This document shows, piece by piece, positions 8,588 through 17,258 of a stretch of 64,000 bases of DNA. The position numbers and the translations under genes are program-made. The notes beneath the pieces are model-generated. The model was given only the letters and a program-made list of their open reading frames with translations, ran no database searches and was not told the DNA's origin. The stretch is from the NCBI GenBank assembly GCA_026003495.1, contig BPHK01000001.1:1964001-2028000 (forward strand). Reading direction: 5' to 3'. Each line of letters starts with the position of its first letter. Within the stretch, counting starts at the first letter, position 1. Source of the stretch: Candidatus Kapaibacterium sp. Lineage in GTDB: Bacteria > Bacteroidota > Ignavibacteria > Kapaibacteriales > NICIL-2.

Positions 8588-8651
8588 GGTGCTCACAATA
8601 GCACCACTCCGTCGGTCGTTGTAGAGTCCGTTTCACTCATGCCACGCAACT

Positions 8652-10493
8652 ATGTTGCTGCTTCGTACCGCCTCGATGGCGGTTGTTCTACTGACGACTG
8701 CGTTGGCTGCTGGCAATGGCGGCTATCGCGTCACCATAGATCTAACTCGTTGCTCCGATGACCGTATCACCGTCGAAGTCGAGCTACCCTCGTCGCTCTC
8801 CTGCAGTGAGTGCCGATATATCCTGCCCCGCTCGGTGCCGGGGACGTACTCGCTCGATCGCTACGGACGATTCATTGTGGATGCACGTGCATTCGATGCC
8901 TCGGGAACGGCACTTGCAGTCCGCCGAGACGATGATGACATCGTCGTCGAAGGCAGGCCAGCGCGAATTGTCTACGCTGTCAACGATACGTGGGACGATC
9001 CCGCAGGGGCGGACGTTTTCAATCCTACCGGGAGCAACATTCAGTGCGATACAAATATTGTGCTCAACTTCCACGCATTCGTCGGTTACGTCGAAGGAGC
9101 AAAAAATCTTCCCTACCACATCTTCGTTCGCAAGCCACGCGGATTTTACGGAGCGACCTCGCTCGAGCGACTCTCCAGCACCGACACCAGCGATGTATTC
9201 CACGCCCAATCCTACATGGAGCTGGTGGATAATCCGGCGATGTACTGCTCTCCCGATACCACGAGCTTCGATCAAAACGGTGTGCGCGTCATTGTCGCTG
9301 TCTATTCGCACAACAAGCGCATGCGTTCGGATACTGTTGCGTCTGTGCTCAAGCCTACCCTTGCTGCCGTCGCTCGGATGCTCGGGACGATGCCGGTGGA
9401 TCGCTACACGTTCCTGTTCTACTTTGCCGGGACGCAGCAACGGGAGATTACCCGAGGGCTTTCGTTCGGGGCACTCGAGCATGCGCACTCATCGCTCTAC
9501 TTTCTACCCGAAGGCCGCGGTGGCGAGAATATGGCACGCGAGATGATCGCCTCTACAGCCGCACATGAGTTCTTGCACATCTTGGTGCCGCTCAACCTCC
9601 ATAGCGAGCAGATTGCGGATTTCGATTTTCGATCGCCGAAAATGTCACGGCACCTGTGGCTGTATGAAGGGTGCACCGAATACTTCCAGCTGTTGGCACG
9701 CGCACAAGACACCCTTCTCGAACCGGAAGCATTCCTGCGAGAACTTCTCTCGAACTTGCGGACGATGCAAGTGTTCTATCGCACCACAGGGAGAGTGTCG
9801 CTTGTTGAGTTGAGCCAGCGCGTCCTGGATCCTGAGTACCAGAAACTTTATCCGGTTATCTACATGCATGGCCCCGTTGTTGCCTTCTGTCTGGACGTCA
9901 CCATTCGGCAGCTCACAGGAGGGAGGATGGATTTGCTCGGCGCAATCCGAGAGCTCATGCGCAAGTATGGACCCGATCGTCCATTTCGCGACGATGCGCT
10001 CTTCGATGAATTCGCGCAGCTGGTGCATCCTGAGCTTCGGGAGTTCTTCCGCCGTTATGTCGAGGGAACGGAACTGCCACCGATTGAAGAGTGCCTCCAG
10101 GTGCTGGGGTATCGTTACCACGATAGCACACAGGTGGAAACGTACCAATTTGAATCATCGGCTTTTTCTCTCCGAAGGTCAAGCGAAGAGCCAATCATTG
10201 TCACGCGAGATACAGCGAATGTTTTCGGATTCCGCAACGGCGACACGCTCGTCCGAATCAACGGTATTCTGGTGACCCCGGAGAACAAGTACGAGCTTAT
10301 GAGCAAGTACATCTGGGCGCCGCAGTCACCAGACACCGTCCGTGTCCTTGTGCGCCGTTCGGATGGATCAGTCGAACTGCGTGCTGCGCCAACGAAAGGT
10401 TACCGTACCGTACGGTATGCATTCAGTCCCGATCCTTCGCCGTCTCCTGAGGCACTTGCCTTTCGGAGGCAGTTCTTCCGGAAAGGCAGCTAA
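8652..10493 (+). CDS. M61 family (glycyl aminopeptidase-like) metallopeptidase with PDZ domain
   Basis: This is a secreted zinc peptidase of 613 residues. A signal peptide (MAVVLLTTALAAG) leads into an N-terminal beta domain with the family RSVPGTYSLDRYGRF motif. The gluzincin site HEFLH is at residues 305-309, and the third ligand Glu is in LWLYEGCTEY about 35 residues later. The C-terminal segment (FGFRNGDTLVRINGILV) is a PDZ domain. Known M61 enzymes prefer N-terminal Gly or Ala. It probably acts in the periplasm; no sorting domain was seen. It is convergent with the nadB cluster. Confidence 0.88.
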   Translation: MLLLRTASMAVVLLTTALAAGNGGYRVTIDLTRCSDDRITVEVELPSSLSCSECRYILPRSVPGTYSLDRYGRFIVDARAFDASGTALAVRRDDDDIVVEGRPARIVYAVNDTWDDPAGADVFNPTGSNIQCDTNIVLNFHAFVGYVEGAKNLPYHIFVRKPRGFYGATSLERLSSTDTSDVFHAQSYMELVDNPAMYCSPDTTSFDQNGVRVIVAVYSHNKRMRSDTVASVLKPTLAAVARMLGTMPVDRYTFLFYFAGTQQREITRGLSFGALEHAHSSLYFLPEGRGGENMAREMIASTAAHEFLHILVPLNLHSEQIADFDFRSPKMSRHLWLYEGCTEYFQLLARAQDTLLEPEAFLRELLSNLRTMQVFYRTTGRVSLVELSQRVLDPEYQKLYPVIYMHGPVVAFCLDVTIRQLTGGRMDLLGAIRELMRKYGPDRPFRDDALFDEFAQLVHPELREFFRRYVEGTELPPIEECLQVLGYRYHDSTQVETYQFESSAFSLRRSSEEPIIVTRDTANVFGFRNGDTLVRINGILVTPENKYELMSKYIWAPQSPDTVRVLVRRSDGSVELRAAPTKGYRTVRYAFSPDPSPSPEALAFRRQFFRKGS

Positions 10494-10517
10494 CCGTAGA
10501 CTCTGGGGGAGCACGCG

Positions 10518-10721
10518 CTACTGCGCGGGGACCAGCGCCTGTTTTGCCTGGTCAAGCAGCTTCATTTCCGTCAGGATAAGCAACTTGAGCGCCTCGACCA
10601 TCGGAGTATGGTTATCAGAATTTGCGGTGGGCGAATTCAGATATGTGTTGATCGCGTTCAGTGCAGCGACGAGTGAACGCACGCGGTCGACCAAGTAGGG
10701 ATTTGCTGGAAATAATCGCAA
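10518..10721 (-). CDS. small helical protein with TTG start
   Basis: I recognise no family. The 67-residue product is mostly amphipathic helix (VDRVRSLVAALNAINTYL; MVEALKLLILTEMKLLDQAKQAL) with no signal peptide or membrane segment. The start is a TTG, made credible by the ribosome binding site AAGGGAGA five bases before it, one of few good ones in the window. It follows nadB on the minus strand with a 76-bp gap and is probably co-transcribed. It could be a small regulatory or adaptor protein. Confidence 0.5.
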   Translation of the reverse strand: MRLFPANPYLVDRVRSLVAALNAINTYLNSPTANSDNHTPMVEALKLLILTEMKLLDQAKQALVPAQ

Positions 10722-10726
10722 AATAA

Positions 10727-10734
10727 TCTCCCTT
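10727..10734 (-). promoter_or_regulatory. ribosome binding site deciding the TTG start at 10721
   Basis: The minus strand reads AAGGGAGA, five bases before the TTG. Most genes in this window lack such a site, so it argues that the 67-residue frame is translated. Confidence 0.5.
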
Positions 10735-10797
10735 TTCTTACGGGCAGAATTCTCAGATCCAGAGCACCAGTGTTGTGTACGTTCCCATGTGCTGCCT

Positions 10798-12450
10798 TCA
10801 TTGCCCAGCTTTGTCGCACGCTATATCTGTCAGGGGCCGGCACCAAACTCGTCCTTGGCGAAGGAGCGTATCGCAGCGCCAGCGCGTATCATCAGGTAGC
10901 GGGTAATCGCTCATCGTATGCAGACCCCGACTTTCCTTGCGGTGCAGTGCACTCTGGGTAATCAGCCATGCGACGGTGACCATGTTGCGGAGCTCGATCA
11001 GCTCGGGCGTGAGCTTAGTGCGGCGGTAGAATTCCTCGACTTCATCGCGTAACAGCTCGATCCGCCGCAATGCCCGCTGCAGACGTAACTCCGATCGCAC
11101 GATCCCCACGTAATCCCACATGACCGATTGTAACTCCTGGCGATCATGCGCAACGAGCACCCATTCTTCGGCGTTTGCGGTTCCGCTATCATCCCACGGC
11201 AAAATCTCATCAAATTCTGCCCCGAGTGGCGCGGGCGGATGCGCAACGAGATACGACGCAGCACGTTTGGCAAATACAACGCCTTCAAGCAGCGAGTTAC
11301 TCGCCAGCCGATTAGCACCGTGCACACCGGTGCATGCTACTTCGCCGCACGCAAATAGTCGCTCAATGCTTGTTCGGCCATACAAGTCCGTCCAAACACC
11401 GCCGCAGCAGTAGTGTGCCGCAGGAACAACAGGGATCATGTCCTCCGGAAGCTGAATGCCACGCCGCGCACATTCACGCGCAATTGTTGGGAAGCGCTCC
11501 CAAACTTCTCGTTTCTCCATGTGCCGAAGATCGAGCCATACGTGCCGATCACCGCGCGTTTTCATCTCGTGGTCAATTGCGCGAGCGACGACATCGCGCG
11601 GGGCAAGTTCCGCGCGGTCGTCATAGCGCACCATGAAGCGTTCACCGCCGCAATTACGGAGCACTGCACCCGCGCCCCGGACAGCCTCACTAATCAAGAA
11701 CGCCGGCCCTGGACGGCTGGGATCATAAAGCGCAGTAGGATGGAACTGGATGAATTCCATGTTGGCGATAGTTGCACCGGCACGGTATGCCATAGCAACC
11801 CCATCGCCCGTTGCAATCGGTGGATTGGTCGTATGCGCATAGACTTGCCCGCATCCACCAGTTGCCAGCAACGTTGCGCGTGCAAAGAACCGCTCGACCT
11901 GCCCATTTGGCAAGAGTGCATAGACGCCATAGCATGTCGGCGCTGCTGAGCGCTTTCCACCGCGGCGGTGATGGCCCGTCATCAGCTCAACTGCGGTCGC
12001 ATGCTCGACGATGTGGACAGTTGTTCGTTTTGCTAATGCATCGAGGAGTGCTGCTTCGATTGCGCGCCCCGTTGCATCCCGCGCATGGACGATACGGTTG
12101 TGGCTGTGTCCTCCTTCTCTGCCAAGATCGAGCGTGCGTCCGCGTCGGGTAAAGTGCACCCCGAGCATGCGGAGCTCTTCGATGACGTGGGGAGCACTGC
12201 GAACCATCACTTCTACTGCCGGCCGATGGCACAGCCCTGCACCAGCCCGAAGGGTATCCTCGATATGCGCATCGAACGAGTCAGTCTCCGCAATAGTGGC
12301 GCTGATGCCGCCTTGGGCGTAGTTCGTATTCGATTCGGCCTGCTGCTTTTTCGTTAGAATGATGACGCTGCCGCTGTCCGAAACTTTGAGCGCAAAATAG
12401 AGCCCAGCAATTCCACTTCCAATGACGACGTAGTCAGCGTACTGCGGCAT
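10798..12450 (-). CDS. nadB: L-aspartate oxidase
   Basis: NadB is an FAD flavoenzyme that oxidises L-aspartate to iminoaspartate, the first step of de novo NAD synthesis. The N-terminal dinucleotide fold is YVVIGSGIAGLYFALK. Other family motifs are SNTNYAQGGISA, EGGHSHNRIVHARDATGR, the active-site PAAHYCCGGV and GLHGANRLASNSLLEG-type sequence (here TGVHGANRLASNSLLEG). The C-terminal helical domain is complete (550 residues). It starts five bases after the stop of the coiled-coil gene and is the second gene of that operon. No nadA or nadC is adjacent. Confidence 0.95.
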   Translation of the reverse strand: MPQYADYVVIGSGIAGLYFALKVSDSGSVIILTKKQQAESNTNYAQGGISATIAETDSFDAHIEDTLRAGAGLCHRPAVEVMVRSAPHVIEELRMLGVHFTRRGRTLDLGREGGHSHNRIVHARDATGRAIEAALLDALAKRTTVHIVEHATAVELMTGHHRRGGKRSAAPTCYGVYALLPNGQVERFFARATLLATGGCGQVYAHTTNPPIATGDGVAMAYRAGATIANMEFIQFHPTALYDPSRPGPAFLISEAVRGAGAVLRNCGGERFMVRYDDRAELAPRDVVARAIDHEMKTRGDRHVWLDLRHMEKREVWERFPTIARECARRGIQLPEDMIPVVPAAHYCCGGVWTDLYGRTSIERLFACGEVACTGVHGANRLASNSLLEGVVFAKRAASYLVAHPPAPLGAEFDEILPWDDSGTANAEEWVLVAHDRQELQSVMWDYVGIVRSELRLQRALRRIELLRDEVEEFYRRTKLTPELIELRNMVTVAWLITQSALHRKESRGLHTMSDYPLPDDTRWRCDTLLRQGRVWCRPLTDIACDKAGQ

Positions 12451-12455
12451 CCGAA

Positions 12456-13391
12456 TCAGCGACGATCGCGAGGGGGATGACGCTCGAGCTCTCGGCGGAG
12501 TTGCTCCAGCTGTGGCTGAAGTTGTTCTATCAACTGGCGAAGCTGCTCAAGGTAGCGTTTGTTGAAATTCTCCAGTTCGATTAGTGCTTGTTGATAGGCT
12601 GCGTTGAAATCGTCGATCATGCGATCGAACATGCGCGGATCGAACACTTGCCCTACCGCGGTGTCTTGGGCATAGGATTGCCAATCATATTGTCGCAGGA
12701 GATCGCGAATGTGGTCAAGTTGCGGCTGCAACTGCTGCCACACGCTATCGAGCTGAGAATGTTTCTCAAATCGTGGCGCTGGCGGCAATTGAATTTCTGG
12801 AGGGTAGAGCCGATGTGGCGGTTGAGCAACTCGATCGTCAGGTTGTGGGTGCGCGGGTGCATCCTGATTAAATCGCTGGCTCTGTTGTGGGGAAAGTATC
12901 CCCTCCTTTGCTAATCGCTCAGCCTCCTTTGCGTAGCGCTCGGCTTCTTTTGCGTAGTGTTCAACGTCTTTGGCGTAGCGCTCGGCTTGCTTTCGGTATT
13001 CAGCAGCTTGTTGCAGGTACCGTTCGATCTTCTTCCATGATTCCAGAGCTTCCGCTCCTTGATGGACCATAGCATTCCATGAAGCATCGTCTTGTTGGTG
13101 CGAACGATTTGCATGAGATTTGTCCGGAAATGCTGGCGCTGTCGGGGACGTGGTACGTTCGCGCGAGGACTTCTTCGCCTCTTGCCGAGATTGGAGCATA
13201 TTGTTCTTCGTTGGGGGCTTGTAGTCGAGTACGATGATCGTATCGAGCACCCCCTTCGAGTAGAGCTTGATGACGGTTTTTCCTGCGAGCGTGTCGAAGA
13301 TCGCCATGTTATGCCGCCGCTGCTGGGCGGAACTTGCAGCGAGTGCGAGGAGGAATACCCCAACCAGTACAATCATCTGCCGCCTCATCAT
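12456..13391 (-). CDS. secreted coiled-coil protein with heptad repeats
   Basis: I do not recognise a family. A signal peptide (MIVLVGVFLLALAASSAQ) is followed by a short strand-forming region (TVIKLYSKGVLDTIIVLDY), a polar low-complexity linker, and then heptads of the type AERYAKE repeated about five times near residues 125-160. A Pro-rich linker and a second long helix (LENFNKRYLEQLRQLIEQL) end the 311-residue chain. The ATG pair at 13391 has GGAG six bases upstream and follows a -7 element by 33 nt. It is co-transcribed with nadB, a pairing without an evident reason. It may be a periplasmic or surface structural protein. Confidence 0.7.
   Translation of the reverse strand: MMRRQMIVLVGVFLLALAASSAQQRRHNMAIFDTLAGKTVIKLYSKGVLDTIIVLDYKPPTKNNMLQSRQEAKKSSRERTTSPTAPAFPDKSHANRSHQQDDASWNAMVHQGAEALESWKKIERYLQQAAEYRKQAERYAKDVEHYAKEAERYAKEAERLAKEGILSPQQSQRFNQDAPAHPQPDDRVAQPPHRLYPPEIQLPPAPRFEKHSQLDSVWQQLQPQLDHIRDLLRQYDWQSYAQDTAVGQVFDPRMFDRMIDDFNAAYQQALIELENFNKRYLEQLRQLIEQLQPQLEQLRRELERHPPRDRR
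12906..13010 (-). repeat. five imperfect 21-bp tandem repeats coding for heptads
   Basis: Units begin at 12906, 12927, 12948, 12969 and 12990, each 21 bp with a shared core like TTTGCGTAGCGCTCGGCTTC. They encode seven-residue coiled-coil units (AERYAKE type) and show the coil has grown by duplication. Such a tract could change length by slippage. Confidence 0.7.
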
Positions 13392-13424
13392 CGCGAGCTC
13401 CAATTAATTGTCCGACATGCGGTC

Positions 13425-13432
13425 CGAAAATA
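13425..13432 (-). promoter_or_regulatory. -7 promoter element of the coiled-coil/nadB operon
   Basis: The minus strand reads TATTTTCG, ending 33 nt before the ATG at 13391, just after the terminator of the preceding gene. Confidence 0.55.
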
Positions 13433-13446
13433 CTATTTCAGGGTAC

Positions 13447-13489
13447 AAAAAACACCAAGCGGCCGCTGCTGAGCTCCAAGCGACCGCTT
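13447..13489 (-). terminator. intrinsic terminator of the Gfo/Idh/MocA gene
   Basis: On the minus strand an 11-bp stem (AAGCGGTCGCT pairing with AGCGGCCGCTT, one G-U pair, 11-nt loop) is followed four bases later by a run of six T. It lies 49 bases after the oxidoreductase stop codon at 13538 and insulates the coiled-coil/nadB operon. Confidence 0.75.
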
Positions 13490-13537
13490 CGGGTGGATGT
13501 ACTCCGGGATAGGTAGATCGCACAAGCGAACGTTTTT

Positions 13538-14560
13538 CTATGCGTACACGCAGTCATCGCCCGGAACTTGTACCTCTGTCTGCTGCAGTGCAGATTGGTA
13601 GAGAGATTCAATCACACGCATTCGCTCGACTGCTTCGTCAGCTGTCGAGATAATCGGCACCAGTCCTTGGATGCCTGCGATGAAGTGCTTGAGTTCTGCT
13701 TCGTACGCCCGCGTGTAGGCTTCCACGTTCGATCCCCGTTGGGGTGGAGCTATGATCGAAACACCAGATTCACGCTGACGGACGACCTTGAACGGATTGA
13801 TGAACGCACTCCCATTCCGTCCGTACACGTTGCAGTAGAAGAGGTCCTCCGGTCGAACAAGTGACCAACTCGTCTCGAGCGATGCGACGCTGCCATCAGC
13901 GAAGTTGATCGTCGCAATCGCAACGTCCTCGACTGTTGGATGTGCGTTGTAAAACAGTGATGCAGACACCGAGCGTACCGTCGTCGAGCGGAACAGATAG
14001 AGCAGCAGATCCACGATGACGAGCCCAAGTTCGAAGAGAACACCACGACCATGCTGCATCGCGAGCATCTGCAGACGGTTATCGCCCATAAATGGCTTGA
14101 GCCACCCTGCTTTGGCGTAGTACACATGCCCGAGCTGCTGTTGCTCGATGTAATTCTTCATCAAAACGACGTCGCTACGGAACCGATGGTTCATGCCAAC
14201 CATGAGTTTGACCCCCTGCCGCCGGGCTTTTGCTGCAAGCAGCGCAGCTTCGTCGCTCGTCAGTGCCAGGGGGCGCTCAACGAAGGTATCCCACCCTGCT
14301 TCGATGCATGCCGAGACAAGTTCAGCATGCGTACTGGTCGAGCTGCAGACGTCCACTGCCGCAATTGGGAGGGAACGAAGCTCCTCTACCGAACGCACAG
14401 CGTACGGAACATCGAAGCGTTCGGCAACTGCACGCGCTTTCGAATAGTTCCGGTCACAGATCGCAACGAGCTCCACCGACGGCAACCGTCGCAGAATTGG
14501 GAGGTGGATGCTCTGCGCAATGTTTCCTGCTCCTACGAGCGCAAGCGCGACCTTTTTCAT
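13538..14560 (-). CDS. Gfo/Idh/MocA family oxidoreductase
   Basis: This soluble NAD(P)-dependent dehydrogenase (340 residues) acts on a sugar or cyclitol-like substrate. The Rossmann motif is VGAGNIAQSIHLP at residues 9-21. The usual EKP signature reads VERPLALTSDEA here, so Lys is replaced by Arg. The C-terminal alpha/beta domain starts at VGMNHRFRSDVV and carries the family ELGLVIVDLLLYLF helix. The start has the best ribosome binding site in this part of the window (AAAGGAGG, 14573-14566). A 21-bp palindrome and a weak -7 element lie upstream, and an intrinsic terminator follows. The substrate is unknown. Confidence 0.88.
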   Translation of the reverse strand: MKKVALALVGAGNIAQSIHLPILRRLPSVELVAICDRNYSKARAVAERFDVPYAVRSVEELRSLPIAAVDVCSSTSTHAELVSACIEAGWDTFVERPLALTSDEAALLAAKARRQGVKLMVGMNHRFRSDVVLMKNYIEQQQLGHVYYAKAGWLKPFMGDNRLQMLAMQHGRGVLFELGLVIVDLLLYLFRSTTVRSVSASLFYNAHPTVEDVAIATINFADGSVASLETSWSLVRPEDLFYCNVYGRNGSAFINPFKVVRQRESGVSIIAPPQRGSNVEAYTRAYEAELKHFIAGIQGLVPIISTADEAVERMRVIESLYQSALQQTEVQVPGDDCVYA

Positions 14561-14602
14561 TGGTGCCTCCTTTCGTCGTGGTGGTGGCTATGGAAATACA
14601 GT

Positions 14603-14610
14603 GGAAAATA
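14603..14610 (-). promoter_or_regulatory. possible -7 element of the Gfo/Idh/MocA gene
   Basis: The minus strand reads TATTTTCC, one base off the TATTTTCG variant used elsewhere in this window; it ends 42 nt before the ATG at 14560. Confidence 0.35.
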
Positions 14611-14627
14611 CCGTGCCATTTCGGTGA

Positions 14628-14648
14628 TTGTTCCGCCCTGCGGAACAA
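14628..14648. promoter_or_regulatory. perfect 21-bp palindrome, candidate operator
   Basis: Nine-base arms (TTGTTCCGC and GCGGAACAA) flank a three-base centre. It lies about 18 bp upstream of the possible -7 element of the oxidoreductase gene. The A-rich tract follows the stem only on the plus strand, so it does not look like a terminator for either direction. Confidence 0.45.
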
Positions 14649-14754
14649 AAAATGTGCAATGGCGCTGCATAGCAATTCGAAGTCCTGCACTTTTGTTTCG
14701 CAGCGGTCCAGCGGTGGTGTCAACACTTTTCGACAGTGACAAGTTTCGCTGACG

Positions 14755-15585
14755 CTAACGGAGGTGCGGAAGGACACCTGAAACGATCCGTTCCAACTTC
14801 GGCGCTGCTTCCTCGGCTGCTGCGATGATCTCCTCAGCAGTCACCGCACGGAGTGCATCGGGAAAGCACTCGTCGGTCAAGATAGAAAATGCAAGCACCT
14901 GCATACCACTGTGCACTGCTGCGATCGTTTCAGGCACGGTACTCATCCCCACTGCATCTGCACCGATCGCACGGAGGAATCGGTACTCTGCTTTCGTTTC
15001 CAAGTTCGGACCATGGACAGCAACCAGTACTCCTTCGCGCAGAAGGATGCGGTTCTCTAATGCAACCGTCCGTGCTATCGCTCGAAGCCTCTCTGAATAG
15101 GGATCGCTCATATCCGGAAAACGGGGGCCTAGCGTATCATCGTTGGGGCCGATGAGCGGGCTATCGCCCATGAGATTGATGTGGTCCGCAATGAGCATGA
15201 CATCCCCCCGTCGGAAAAGCGGATTGAGCGCACCTGCCGCATTGGTTAGCACCAGCGTCTGCACACCGAGTGCGCGGAGCAGCCGTACTCCATAGGTCAC
15301 TTGCTGCATCGAGTAGCCTTCGTAGTAGTGCACCCGCCCTTGCATGATTACAACTGGTACACCGGACCATGTACCGAACAGCAGCAGCCCACGATGGCTC
15401 GGTGCGGTCGAACGCGGCATGTGGGGAATCTCGTGATATGGAATGGCATGCTCGTGTTCGCATGCATCTGCTAAGCGTTGCAGCCCGGAGCCGAGCACAA
15501 CCGCAACGTGGGGTTCCCATTGTGTCTGCTGGCGGAGGTAGGCAATACTTTCCTCGAGCATTTGACGGAGGTTGTTCATAGTCAT
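14755..15585 (-). CDS. punA: purine nucleoside phosphorylase
   Basis: This trimeric-type PNP (276 residues) splits guanosine or inosine with phosphate into base and ribose-1-phosphate. Motifs are VVLGSGLQRLAD (phosphate loop), APSHRGLLLFG, MQGRVHYYEGY, LTNAAGALNP, the substrate segment HGPNLETKAEYRFLRAIGAD, and VGMSTVPE. The GPNLET-KAEYR form differs from the common GPSYET-PAEIR of other phyla. The start codon overlaps the stop of the histidine kinase gene (ATGA, 15582-15585), so translation is probably coupled to that kinase. Confidence 0.93.
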   Translation of the reverse strand: MTMNNLRQMLEESIAYLRQQTQWEPHVAVVLGSGLQRLADACEHEHAIPYHEIPHMPRSTAPSHRGLLLFGTWSGVPVVIMQGRVHYYEGYSMQQVTYGVRLLRALGVQTLVLTNAAGALNPLFRRGDVMLIADHINLMGDSPLIGPNDDTLGPRFPDMSDPYSERLRAIARTVALENRILLREGVLVAVHGPNLETKAEYRFLRAIGADAVGMSTVPETIAAVHSGMQVLAFSILTDECFPDALRAVTAEEIIAAAEEAAPKLERIVSGVLPHLR

Positions 15586-17162
15586 CTGCTGCGTACTGGT
15601 TGAACACGTTCACTTTCGGCATACGCTCGTCCGTCGCGTGGATCGAGGGGTAACCGAATGCGGAAGGTTGTACCACTGCCTTCGCTGCTTTCAACATTGA
15701 TTGTGCCGTGATGTGCCTGGACAATCCATTGCACAATCGAGAGCCCCAGTCCGCTCCCGCCAGGAGTGCGGTGACGCGCCTTGTCCACGCGATAGAACCG
15801 ATCGAAAATATGGGGGAGATCATCGGCAGGGATGCCAATACCGGTATCGCTCACCATCAGGACGGCGCTTGCATCCTCGACGTGAAGCTGAACGCAGACA
15901 GCTCCGCCGCGTGGAGTGTATTTGATTGCGTTGTCGAGCAAGTTGATAACAACCTGCTGCAGCCGCGCCCGATCGCCGACAATTTGCACAAACGGCTGGA
16001 GCGTTGTCGTCAGCGCGATGCCTTGCTCTTCAGCAAGCACAGCAAAATCTTCAGCAACCGCAGCGACAAGTTCTGTGAAATTGAGCCGTTCCCAGTCCAT
16101 CTGCGTCTGTCCAGACTCAGCGCGAGAAAGCTCAAGCAAACCCTCGACAACCTTCGAAAGCCGTCCGACTTCTTCCAACGCACTGGCAAGCGCTGCTTGG
16201 TATTCTTCCGCAGTGTGTGGTCGGCGAAGCATCAATTCAAGCTCGCCCATCAGGATTGCCAGTGGTGTGCGCAATTCATGCGACGCATCACTGGTAAACC
16301 GCTGGATCTGCTGGAACGACTGTTCCAGCCGCGCAATCATGTCGTTGAGGGTTGCCGTCAAACGGGCGATTTCATCACCGGATGCAGGCATCGGCAAGCG
16401 TCGGTCGAGATGGTGCGCGGTTATCTCTTGTGCTGTGCGCGTGATGAGATCCACCTGCCGAAGCGACGAACGTGCAAGCCAGTATCCACCAATCACGGCG
16501 ATGACAACCACAAGCGGCAGCCCAATTTTGAGTACTGCAAAAAGCTCTCCCAACGTCTGCTCGATTTCCGTCAGTGGATAGCCAACAACAATCTCCACCA
16601 GCGGCGAGCGAACCGCTGCAACGCGGTAGTGCTGCCCACCGACAACAACGGTCTTGAGCAACGGATACGGCGGCGGCAGCGGCTCGGACTGCACAAGCTC
16701 CCAGAAGGTTGGCAGCGTGTCTTGGGTTCCCGCTGAGCGCCACAGAATCGTTCCCGACGTATCAGCGATCTGGATCAGGAACGTCCGCGCATTGAAGAGA
16801 ATGTGCTCGTAGATCGCCATCCAAACGACGTCGGGTTCGCTGCCGAGCGAATCGGCTCCAAGTGTGTCGCGGCGGAGGGGTGGTTGCTCGAACAAAACCA
16901 CCCCGTGACGACGGCGGAACGGCCGTCGCAGTGGCATTCGTGATTCCTGCTGCTTTTGCTTGATGATGTAATCGAGCGAAGTCGCTACTCGCCCGAGCGA
17001 TGTATCGAGATTTTTGTGCAAGCTCGCCGACACAGTGCGATAGAGCGCTCCCGCAAAGGCAGCAAGTGCAAGCGTAATCAGCACTGCATACCATAGCGTC
17101 AGTCGCCACCGAAGTGGCAACCGACCAAACCAAGAGCGAAGCGTTTGCAGAATGCGTTTCAT
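15582..17162 (-). CDS. two-component sensor histidine kinase
   Basis: This 526-residue inner-membrane kinase has two transmembrane helices (about residues 26-45 and 215-235) around a periplasmic sensor of roughly 170 residues with no family I recognise. A HAMP linker (SLRQVDLITRTAQEI) precedes the HisKA phosphoacceptor (FTSDASHELRTPLA) and the HATPase domain with N box LLDNAIKYTP, G1 box VSDTGIGIPADDL, F box IFDRFYRVD and G2 box GGSGLGLSIV. All catalytic boxes are intact. No response regulator is adjacent, so it is an orphan. The start at 17162 leaves four residues before the basic MKR leader. It overlaps punA by four bases. Confidence 0.92.
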   Translation of the reverse strand: MKRILQTLRSWFGRLPLRWRLTLWYAVLITLALAAFAGALYRTVSASLHKNLDTSLGRVATSLDYIIKQKQQESRMPLRRPFRRRHGVVLFEQPPLRRDTLGADSLGSEPDVVWMAIYEHILFNARTFLIQIADTSGTILWRSAGTQDTLPTFWELVQSEPLPPPYPLLKTVVVGGQHYRVAAVRSPLVEIVVGYPLTEIEQTLGELFAVLKIGLPLVVVIAVIGGYWLARSSLRQVDLITRTAQEITAHHLDRRLPMPASGDEIARLTATLNDMIARLEQSFQQIQRFTSDASHELRTPLAILMGELELMLRRPHTAEEYQAALASALEEVGRLSKVVEGLLELSRAESGQTQMDWERLNFTELVAAVAEDFAVLAEEQGIALTTTLQPFVQIVGDRARLQQVVINLLDNAIKYTPRGGAVCVQLHVEDASAVLMVSDTGIGIPADDLPHIFDRFYRVDKARHRTPGGSGLGLSIVQWIVQAHHGTINVESSEGSGTTFRIRLPLDPRDGRAYAESERVQPVRSR

Positions 17163-17250
17163 TCTGCTGCAAAGATGCAATTGCGTGCTGCGTCATCGTC
17201 ACGGGTACCGTGCCATCGCGCAGCTAACCACCACGGCGCAAGCGTACTGT

Positions 17251-17258
17251 TATTTTTG
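17251..17258 (+). promoter_or_regulatory. -7 promoter element of trxA
   Basis: TATTTTTG matches TAnnTTTG exactly. The distance to the trxA ATG is 90 nt, longer than elsewhere, so the leader would be unusually long or a nearer promoter exists. Confidence 0.45.

Noticed and set aside
14628-14648. Palindrome as an intrinsic terminator of punA
   Set aside because: On the minus strand the T run comes before the stem, not after it, so it does not fit a Rho-independent terminator.
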